Source: Bdellovibrionales bacterium (GTDB lineage Bacteria; Bdellovibrionota; Bacteriovoracia; Bacteriovoracales; Bacteriovoracaceae). From it: a DNA stretch of 6,639 nt. The translations under genes and the position numbers were made by a program. Under the pieces are notes generated by a model, which saw only the letters and a program-made list of their open reading frames with translations, searched no databases and had not been told where the DNA came from. Numbering within the stretch: position 1 is the first letter of the stretch; every line of letters begins with the position of its first letter. Shown here in pieces: positions 1-5,116 of the stretch. The DNA is taken from contig SXUH01000131.1 of the NCBI GenBank assembly GCA_005791855.1, positions 1-6,639 on the forward strand. The letters run 5' to 3'.

Positions 1-186
1 CTATCGATACCTAAAAACTGGCTAGGTGACACTTTGCCTTGACCGTACAGGTGACAGAATCCCCCGACTTCAACAGCCGCGGGGCCGGACTGTCTAACCT
101 TTTGACAGTGCCTGTAACCCTTTCCGGGTCCCCCCAAAAAGTCCAAGCCGTTGAGATAATCGAAGAAATCTACCCGGTGAGGACCC
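1..186. other. Non-coding region upstream of the lipoprotein gene
   Basis: I see no convincing gene here. Frames close quickly: in frame 1 a stop lies at 40-42, so at most about 13 codons of an upstream gene's tail could be present, and their A/T-rich composition is unlike the coding DNA of this window. The pentamer TGACA occurs three times on the plus strand (27-31, 52-56, 103-107), the first two inside an identical 8-mer AGGTGACA (24-31 and 49-56). A 6-bp inverted repeat flanks nine bases at 89-109. GATAAT at 155-160 resembles a -10 box, but no acceptable -35 sits 16-18 bp upstream. The region probably carries the promoter of the 187-1191 gene, but I cannot place it. Confidence 0.5.
89..109. 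repeat. Short inverted repeat, possible operator
   Basis: ACTGTC at 89-94 is the exact reverse complement of GACAGT at 104-109, separated by nine bases. The right arm overlaps TTGACA (102-107), a perfect -35-like hexamer, but no matching -10 lies at normal spacing. It could be a repressor site or chance; a 6-bp arm is short and no regulator is identifiable. Confidence 0.2.
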
Positions 187-1191
187 ATGAAGCTTCCGAT
201 CATCCTTTCTCTCGCAATCCTGGCCAGCGCCTGCGGCGTCGAACACTCGAAGACGAACTACGCGCTCCCGAAGCTCCCGCAGCAGGTCTCGGCCCCGGCC
301 ACCCTCTGGTGCGCTCCGAAGAAGGACGTCCTCGGTTGGGTCATGAACCGCCTCACGCAAACGGCCACCGGCTTCACCCACGTGGATAAGATCCGCGTCC
401 GCGGGAAGAAGGAGCTCCTCACCTCGACCCACGAGATGAAGGTGAAGGTGGACGACATCGCCCTCGGCGACTACGAGCCGGGGAAGCACGCGGAGGACGA
501 GGCCGTCCCCGCCGACTTCAAGAGAAAGTCCGCTCCGGAGAAGGTCCTCAAGCTCACCACCGACCGAGAGGTCGAGGTCTACCTCCCGTGTTCGTCCTTC
601 TCCGACGCGATCCAGGCCGCGGAAGCCAACGAGAGCAGTGAGAACTTCTTCGTCGAACGGAGTTTCTCGCGGGCGAAGCTCCACAAGGCCCACAAGAACG
701 ACCAGGTCTACGGGGCCGTCGCCTTCCCGGTCACCCGCGTGCTCGGCGCGAGCGCCACCGGGAACACCTGGTGCAGCATCGAGAAGAACAACGACTACAT
801 CGTCTCGATGTACAACTTCAAGGAGACGAGCCTCTTCACCAGTAAGTTCCTCCTGCCGCTTGGCCTCGCCACGCGCGCCCTCACGGCGGAGGAGCTCCTG
901 AAGACCTTCGACCAGGCGGACCGGTTCCTCTCGAACTACAAGGAAGAGGACCTGAGCTACTCGGTCTTCGAGGACGCGAACAAGAAGACCTTCATGATGA
1001 GGCACGCGGGGATCACCGTCGGCAAGACCCTGAACCACGAAGACATCTTCTACGACTGCGGAGAGTTGTTCAAGCCCAAGAGCTACTTCGGCTTCTCCCC
1101 GGTCAACCGGAAGTCGTTCCGGACCCTCGTGAAGAAAGAGCTGGGCCTGATCGAAGCCAAGCCGTCGACGTACCTCGAGCTCGCGAAGTGA
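187..1191 (+). CDS. Predicted lipoprotein of unknown function, 334 aa
   Basis: I do not recognise the family. The N-terminus is a classic lipoprotein signal: Lys2, a hydrophobic stretch at residues 3-15 and a lipobox-like Ala-Ser-Ala-Cys ending at Cys16. The mature protein is therefore expected to be lipidated and anchored to a membrane on its periplasmic side. The mature part contains exactly four more cysteines (42, 135, 196, 291). Cys42 and Cys196 each follow Trp in a similar context (LWC, TWC), so two disulfides are plausible. The body is charged, rich in Lys and Glu, with no further membrane segment. An in-frame TGA at 178-180 fixes ATG 187 as the first usable start, and GGTGAGGA at 176-183 serves as ribosome binding site. 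It stands alone upstream of a convergent operon. Signal and coding status are firm; function is unknown. Confidence 0.85.
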   Translation: MKLPIILSLAILASACGVEHSKTNYALPKLPQQVSAPATLWCAPKKDVLGWVMNRLTQTATGFTHVDKIRVRGKKELLTSTHEMKVKVDDIALGDYEPGKHAEDEAVPADFKRKSAPEKVLKLTTDREVEVYLPCSSFSDAIQAAEANESSENFFVERSFSRAKLHKAHKNDQVYGAVAFPVTRVLGASATGNTWCSIEKNNDYIVSMYNFKETSLFTSKFLLPLGLATRALTAEELLKTFDQADRFLSNYKEEDLSYSVFEDANKKTFMMRHAGITVGKTLNHEDIFYDCGELFKPKSYFGFSPVNRKSFRTLVKKELGLIEAKPSTYLELAK

Positions 1192-1192
1192 C

Positions 1193-1768
1193 CTAGGCCA
1201 TGAAGGTGCGCAGGCGGCTCCGCAGGCGTTCGTCCTGCTCCTTCATCCCGTAGAGGACGAGGTAGGTCTCGATGAAGTCCTGGTCCACGTTGATCTTGTA
1301 GTGGGTCTCGATGTAGCTCGGGATGTTCTCCTCGGTCAGGAGCTGCTTCTTGGCGTCGTAGAGGCGCACCCCTTGCTCCGGGTCCGCGGTGGAGGTCTTG
1401 AGCGTCAGCACCTCGACCCACTCGTTCCGGAGGACCAGCCCCAGGTGCTCCTTGCACAGGTGCATCGTCTTGAACGGCTTCACGCAGGCCTGGCAGAAGA
1501 GGCGGTCGCAGATCGCGCAGGACGTCTCCCCGGGTTCGTCCGGGTGGTTGGCGCACTGGTGGGCGGGCCTCTTGAGCTTTAGCTTCTCCAGCTCCCGGAG
1601 CCGCTCCAGGGCGCCGGGGTGGAAGGGGGCTTCCGTGATCGTTCCTTTCTCCTGCATGGTTCCTGCCTTTTGCTGGTAGAGTTTGTAGACGAGGAAGGCG
1701 AGGACTCCGAGGATGACCACCAAAAAAAGATTCGTGAAGACGATCAGTACGATGGCGGTGTTTTCCAT
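1193..1768 (-). CDS. Membrane-anchored B-box-type zinc-binding protein, 191 aa
   Basis: Residues 5-29 form one hydrophobic helix, followed by basic residues (Lys29, Lys34, Lys41). The positive-inside rule then predicts a cytoplasmic C-terminal part. A charged linker (about 40-70) leads to a zinc module with paired ligands Cys72-x2-His75, Cys84-x2-Cys87, Cys92-x2-Cys95 and Cys105-x2-His108. This is the two-zinc cross-brace spacing of B-box fingers, seen in eukaryotic TRIM proteins and in some bacterial membrane proteins. Residues 115-190 read as strand-helix-strand-strand-helix, loosely like the DUF2007 ferredoxin-like fold; that is an inference. The ATG overlaps the RNase J stop by one base (TAATG) and has no good Shine-Dalgarno sequence, so translation is probably coupled. 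It is the last gene of the udk-RNase J operon. A structural, tethering or partner role for RNase J is conceivable; no enzymatic motif is seen. Confidence 0.85.
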   Translation of the reverse strand: MENTAIVLIVFTNLFLVVILGVLAFLVYKLYQQKAGTMQEKGTITEAPFHPGALERLRELEKLKLKRPAHQCANHPDEPGETSCAICDRLFCQACVKPFKTMHLCKEHLGLVLRNEWVEVLTLKTSTADPEQGVRLYDAKKQLLTEENIPSYIETHYKINVDQDFIETYLVLYGMKEQDERLRSRLRTFMA

Positions 1769-3384
1769 TAGTAGAGGTGCACTTCCGTGACTGGCTTGTA
1801 TCCCAAAGAGTTATTGAAGAACTGCCGCGTGGAGATCCGGACCTGGTCCCGGAGGTAGGCCTCGTCCCGGGAGGCGAGGTCCTTCCGGATCTGCGTGAGG
1901 AGCTTGCACTTCAGGGTGTCGATGAGGTCCGCCGCGCCCAGCGGGAGCCCGAGGGTGGTGACCTCGAGGGAGTTGTGGGTTCGGTGGTAGCTGATGAAGA
2001 CCGCTCCCTGGGTGGCGAGCTTCCGCCGCTGGCTGATCTGCGTCTTCTCGATCTCGAGCTGCTTGCCGTGGATCAGGCGCGGCTCCTTCTGCTCGTGCTC
2101 CTCGATCCGGACCTGGCCCTCGCCGAGGACGACCTCGTCGTAGTTGTAGATCAGCTGGGCCGAGACCTCCGGGTAGGAGGCCTTGACGAACTCGACGTGC
2201 TTGCGCAGGAAGTACGACTCCCCGTGGATCGGGAAGTAGAAGTCCGGGGTGAAGCTCTTCAGGAGGATGTGGAGGTCCTCCTTCCCCGGGTGGCCCGAGG
2301 CGTGGATGAGCTTGTCGCTCGCGGTGACGATCTCGGCGCCGGCCTCGGAGAGCTTGTTGTAGATCCGGGAGATCTTCTTCTCGTTGCCGGGGATGACCTT
2401 CGAGCTGAAGACGACGAGGTCCCCGGCCCGGGGTTTGAAGGTCCCGTCCTCCCCGTAGCTGAAGCGCCGGAGGGCCGAGAGGAAGTCCCCCTGGCAGCCG
2501 GAGAGGAACACGAGGAGCTTCCCGGCCTCGGCCTTCACCTGGTCGGCGGTGAGGAGCTCCTGGGGATCGATGTCCGAGTGGCCCGTCTCGAAGGCCGCTT
2601 CGAGGTAGGCCTTGAGCGACCTCCCCATGACGACGAGCTTCCTCCCGCTGGCCTTCCCCATGTTAGCGATGGCGTTGAGCCGGTGGACGTTGGAGGCGAA
2701 GAGGGTGATGAAGATCCGGTCCTCCGGCCTGGCCATGAGGGACCGCAGGTCGTGGCGGAGCTCGTTCTCCGAGGTCGTCTTCCCGTCACTCAGGATGTTG
2801 GTGCTGTCGAGGAAGTAGGCGGTGTGGGCGCACTCGGAGAGCTTCTCCCGGATGCGGGCGAGGTCGATGGGTTTCTCGTGGACGGAGTGGAGGTCCACCT
2901 TGAAGTCGGAGATGTAGAGCGCCCCCCATTTCTTATCCCGGCTTCGGATGACGAGGCCATTCGTCTCCGGGATCGAATGGTTCACGTGCACCGGGAAGAC
3001 GTCGACGGAGTTGAAGCGGAGCTCGTCCTGCGGGCCGAAGACCTGGTAGGTCATCTTCACAGAGAACTCCTCGAGCTTCTTCTGGAGGAGGTGGAGGGTG
3101 AAGTTCGAGACGTAGACCTTCACCTTCGGGAACTCCCGCAGGAGGTGTCCCAGGGCGCCGATGTGGTCCTCGTGGCCGTGGGTGATGATGATCGACGTGA
3201 AGCGCTCCGGATCGAGGAGCGAGAAGTCCGGGATGAGGTAGTTGATGTCGAAGAAGTCCTCGTAGGGGAAGAGCATCCCGCAGTCGATGACGATGTCCTC
3301 GTCCGGCGTGCGGATCAGGGTCATGTTGGAGCCGATCTCTTCGACTCCACCGATGGGAAGGACGGAAAAATACTTTTGCTTCAA
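1768..3384 (-). CDS. rnj: Ribonuclease J, TTG start, 538 aa
   Basis: RNase J is a cytoplasmic metallo-beta-lactamase/beta-CASP nuclease combining endonuclease and 5'-to-3' exonuclease activity in mRNA decay and rRNA maturation. The family core is complete. It has the N-terminal strand with GGVEEIG (12-18), the zinc motif His69-Gly-His71-Glu-Asp73-His74, His136 in VNHSIPE, Asp160 in ISDFK and Asp193 in FLDSTN. The beta-CASP motifs follow: SGCQGD (295-300), HASGHPGKED (361-370) and His387 in PIHGE. The C-terminal domain ends with the usual RxFFNxxLGxKPV-like segment (about 520-533). At 538 residues it is close to the usual 550-560. The start is TTG at 3384-3382, directly after the udk amber stop in the same frame. 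GAGG (plus-strand complement at 3393-3396) lies 8 nt upstream, and no later start would keep the first strand. The gene sits between udk and the B-box gene with no spacing. Confidence 0.96.
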   Translation of the reverse strand: MKQKYFSVLPIGGVEEIGSNMTLIRTPDEDIVIDCGMLFPYEDFFDINYLIPDFSLLDPERFTSIIITHGHEDHIGALGHLLREFPKVKVYVSNFTLHLLQKKLEEFSVKMTYQVFGPQDELRFNSVDVFPVHVNHSIPETNGLVIRSRDKKWGALYISDFKVDLHSVHEKPIDLARIREKLSECAHTAYFLDSTNILSDGKTTSENELRHDLRSLMARPEDRIFITLFASNVHRLNAIANMGKASGRKLVVMGRSLKAYLEAAFETGHSDIDPQELLTADQVKAEAGKLLVFLSGCQGDFLSALRRFSYGEDGTFKPRAGDLVVFSSKVIPGNEKKISRIYNKLSEAGAEIVTASDKLIHASGHPGKEDLHILLKSFTPDFYFPIHGESYFLRKHVEFVKASYPEVSAQLIYNYDEVVLGEGQVRIEEHEQKEPRLIHGKQLEIEKTQISQRRKLATQGAVFISYHRTHNSLEVTTLGLPLGAADLIDTLKCKLLTQIRKDLASRDEAYLRDQVRISTRQFFNNSLGYKPVTEVHLY

Positions 3385-4035
3385 CTAAACTGCCTCGGTC
3401 TCCTGACTGGGAAGAGGAGTGCCAATCAGTTCCTTAATTCTAGCAGACAAAATAACGGAGGCAACATCAGTTTCCTCGCCGACGGTGAAATCGGCGTACT
3501 GACGTTGGGGGTCGAGGTACTTCTGGTACATGGGCCTTACCGTATCGTAGTACTGGGCAATCACTGATTCCAGCGACCTGCCCCGTTCTTTCACGTCCCG
3601 GTGAAGCCGTCGAGTGAAGCGGATGTCGGAGTCCACGTGGAGGAAGCATTTTATATCAAGAAGGTCACGTATTTCCTGGTCGTAGAGCGCGAAGATTCCC
3701 TCGAAGAGGATGACCTTGCAGGGGCCCACGGTCTCGAACTCCTCCGTCCGGCTGCAGGTGACGAAGTCGTAGATCGGGCACTTGATCGAATGGCCAAGCT
3801 TCAGCTCCGAGAGGTGGTGCCGGAGGAGGCTCCAGTCGAAGGCGTTGGGATGGTCGTAGTTCGCCTTCCCGCTCGAGGCGTAGAGTTCCCGGGGCTGGAC
3901 CGGGAGGTAGTAGGAATCCATGTGGAGGAGGCAGGTGTCGGCGCTGTTGATGCTCTTCATGATCTTCTGGGCGAAGGTCGTTTTACCGGACCCCGAGCCG
4001 CCGGCGATCCCGATGAGGAATTGTTTTCTTTGCAT
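3385..4035 (-). CDS. udk: Uridine kinase family protein (uridine/cytidine kinase), 216 aa
   Basis: It belongs to the P-loop kinases that phosphorylate uridine and/or cytidine to the monophosphate in pyrimidine salvage. Visible motifs, in order, are Walker A GGSGSGKT (12-19), Asp40 in MDSYY, NYDHPNAFDW (59-68), PIYDF (87-91), FEGI (111-114), the Arg-rich lid with RRLHRD (142-147) and ERGR (150-153), AQYYDTVRPM (160-169), and YAD (180-182). Length matches E. coli Udk (about 213). The residue that is His in E. coli Udk and human UCK2 (YDFVSH, His117) is Cys94 here, which may change base preference. An in-frame TAA at 4044-4042 makes ATG 4035 the first possible start. No Shine-Dalgarno sequence is evident in the short leader, so initiation may be weak or leaderless. 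It is the first gene of the udk-RNase J-B-box operon, and its last 40 or so codons are unusually A/T-ending. Confidence 0.93.
   Translation of the reverse strand: MQRKQFLIGIAGGSGSGKTTFAQKIMKSINSADTCLLHMDSYYLPVQPRELYASSGKANYDHPNAFDWSLLRHHLSELKLGHSIKCPIYDFVTCSRTEEFETVGPCKVILFEGIFALYDQEIRDLLDIKCFLHVDSDIRFTRRLHRDVKERGRSLESVIAQYYDTVRPMYQKYLDPQRQYADFTVGEETDVASVILSARIKELIGTPLPSQETEAV
3393..3396 (-). promoter_or_regulatory. Ribosome binding site supporting the TTG start of RNase J
   Basis: On the minus strand GAGG is followed by exactly 8 nt, the last three being the udk TAG stop, and then TTG at 3384-3382. The spacing is good for initiation at the TTG. Because the stop codon directly precedes TTG in the same frame, no upstream start is possible. 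The next in-frame ATG (residue 21) would delete the conserved first strand. Confidence 0.6.
3437..3464 (-). promoter_or_regulatory. Candidate internal promoter for RNase J inside udk
   Basis: Reading the minus strand, TTGCCT (3464-3459, four of six to the sigma-70 -35 consensus) is followed by a 16-bp spacer and TAGAAT (3442-3437, five of six to -10). TG one base before the -10 (3445-3444) makes it an extended -10 element. Predicted transcription start is near 3430, giving a leader of about 46 nt ending at the RNase J TTG. The element lies in a stretch of A/T-ending codons within udk that contrasts with the rest of the gene. This is consensus matching by eye only. Confidence 0.4.
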
Positions 4036-4153
4036 ACGGGGTTACTATTTAGCAAATCTTGAGGGCTCCGACTAAAGAAACCTCATCAGATGTAAAATTT
4101 TTAGCGTCACAGCATGGAGCAAATGGGTTATAAGCGAGTATTAAAGGATAGTT
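4036..4153. promoter_or_regulatory. Divergent intergenic region between udk and prmA
   Basis: These A/T-rich bases separate two divergent operons and should hold both promoters. An 8-bp palindrome AAAATTTT lies at 4094-4101. Toward udk, TTTACA (4096-4091, minus) resembles a -35, but no fitting -10 follows at normal spacing. AATAGT (4049-4044) is a weak -10 candidate that would give an almost leaderless udk mRNA. The prmA side is clearer and is listed separately. An out-of-frame 41-codon reading frame from ATG 4114 lacks a ribosome binding site and overlaps prmA, so I do not call it a gene. Confidence 0.6.
4106..4134 (+). promoter_or_regulatory. Candidate sigma-70-type promoter of prmA operon
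   Basis: GTCACA (4106-4111, four of six to TTGACA), a 17-bp spacer and TATAAG (4129-4134, five of six to TATAAT) fit a housekeeping promoter. Predicted start is near 4141, which leaves a very short leader of about 13 nt that still includes the AAAGGA ribosome binding site at 4143-4148. The upstream run of A and T (4094-4102) could assist as an UP-like element. Confidence 0.45.
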
Positions 4154-5116
4154 ATGGAAAAGTTCTGGGTCGTCACGCTCTTTCATTTTCAGCCCTCCGA
4201 AACCGAGCGGCAGAGGATCGAGGCGCAAGCGGTAAGTGATTTTCAGGCATTGGGGATCGAGGAGTATTCGCTCAGCGAAGCCCAGGTGGATTCGATCCTC
4301 GGAGAGCGATCCTACTCCGGTGGAGACCTGCCACTGGACGTGCTGGAAGAAGTCGAAGCGAAGGTCCTCGGAGCTCCATCCAACTACCGCTTCTTCTTCG
4401 ACCGAGAAGCGGCGGCGAAGGCCTTCCTCGCCGCCGCGAGGTCCACGGTCCTGAGCGAGATCCAACTCACGGAAGAAACCGTCCAGGACTGGAACGCCGA
4501 ATGGAAGAAGCACTACGCCCCGATCCTCGTGAACGCCGACCTCGAGATCATCCCCTCGTGGCAAACCGGTTACCAGTCGAGGGCCCGGGAGAAGATCCTC
4601 ATCAACCCCGGCATGGGCTTCGGGACCGGCAGCCACGAGACGACCTTCCTGTGTTTGAAGTTGTTCACCGAGCACCTCCTCGGGCGGAAACTGGGAGACG
4701 TCCTGGACTTCGGCTCCGGGTCGGGCATCCTGGGCCTCGCGGCGCTGAAGTTCTTCCCCGAGAGCCGGGTCGACTTCTACGACATCGACGTGGAGGCCAA
4801 CGAGAACTGCTTCGAGAACGCCCGGATCAACGGGCTCTCGGGCCATGCCTTCCGGCTCCTCCTGCCGCAGGTCCGGGAGAAGTTACACAAGGACTACGAT
4901 CTGGTATTCGCCAACATCCTCGAGAGCATCCTCCTCGAGGAGCAAGCCTACCTCGTGGGTGCGACCAAGGTCGGCGGCGCCCTCATCCTCTCCGGACTTT
5001 TGAACCACCAGGTCCCGGGGATCATCGAGGCCTACACCGGCGCGGGCCTTCGCCTCCGGGATCACCGCACGAAGGGAGACTGGGCCGCCTTGCTCTTCAC
5101 GAAGGAACCGGCGTGA
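4154..5116 (+). CDS. prmA: Ribosomal protein L11 methyltransferase, 320 aa
   Basis: PrmA is a cytoplasmic SAM-dependent enzyme that trimethylates amino groups of ribosomal protein L11. The N-terminal substrate-recognition part (about 1-110) is followed by DWNAEWKKHYAPI (112-124), close to the family's DWxxxWKxxFxPI. Then come the PrmA signature NPGMGFGTGSHETT (151-164), SAM motif I VLDFGSGSG (183-191), the acidic strand end YDIDVEANENCFENARINGL (209-228), ANIL (253-256, the family's catalytic-loop-like motif) and ALILSGLL (276-283). It is somewhat longer than E. coli PrmA (293), mostly at the N-terminus. An in-frame TAA at 4142-4144 and AAAGGA at 4143-4148 fix ATG 4154. It is the first gene of the plus-strand operon, and its stop overlaps the rsmE start. 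The prmA-rsmE pairing is common in bacteria and supports both calls. Confidence 0.94.
   Translation: MEKFWVVTLFHFQPSETERQRIEAQAVSDFQALGIEEYSLSEAQVDSILGERSYSGGDLPLDVLEEVEAKVLGAPSNYRFFFDREAAAKAFLAAARSTVLSEIQLTEETVQDWNAEWKKHYAPILVNADLEIIPSWQTGYQSRAREKILINPGMGFGTGSHETTFLCLKLFTEHLLGRKLGDVLDFGSGSGILGLAALKFFPESRVDFYDIDVEANENCFENARINGLSGHAFRLLLPQVREKLHKDYDLVFANILESILLEEQAYLVGATKVGGALILSGLLNHQVPGIIEAYTGAGLRLRDHRTKGDWAALLFTKEPA
5101..5116 (+). promoter_or_regulatory. Ribosome binding site and stop-start overlap prmA/rsmE
   Basis: GAAGGA at 5101-5106 lies inside the last prmA codons, six bases before GTG at 5113. The GTG and the prmA TGA (5114-5116) share two bases. The strong site decides the GTG start, because the rsmE frame is open far upstream with no other suitably placed start, and the overlap suggests coupled translation. 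Confidence 0.75.

Noticed and set aside
25..37. Sigma-54-like GG...GC promoter elements
   Set aside because: Nine bases separate GG (25-26) from GC (36-37) instead of the required ten, and the surrounding consensus bases do not match.
94..1038. A 314-codon minus-strand frame over the lipoprotein gene
   Set aside because: It is low-complexity Arg/Glu/Val/Leu sequence without a ribosome binding site. The plus strand has a lipobox signal, a good start and natural composition.
1209..1228. Direct repeat CGCAGGCG at 1209-1216 and 1221-1228
   Set aside because: It encodes the Arg-Leu-Arg repeats at the C-terminus of the B-box protein and is explained by the amino-acid repetition.
1777..3567. A 596-codon open frame antisense to RNase J and the udk end
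   Set aside because: The minus strand holds an unmistakable RNase J with all catalytic motifs. The antisense translation is Asp/Glu/Val/Leu-rich low-complexity, as expected from the complement of GC-rich codons, with no domain.
4114..4239. 41-codon frame starting in the intergenic region and overlapping the prmA start
   Set aside because: It has no ribosome binding site, the wrong frame relative to prmA and no recognisable features; the prmA start is fixed by an in-frame stop and a good ribosome binding site.
4049..4846. A 265-codon minus-strand frame over prmA that would reach the divergent intergenic region
   Set aside because: prmA carries its full motif set on the plus strand; this frame is its antisense shadow, with no recognisable domain.
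4501..5112. N-terminal extension of the rsmE frame back to ATG 4501
   Set aside because: This part is Arg/Pro-rich sequence in the wrong frame of prmA. RsmE homology begins exactly at GTG 5113, which has its own ribosome binding site.
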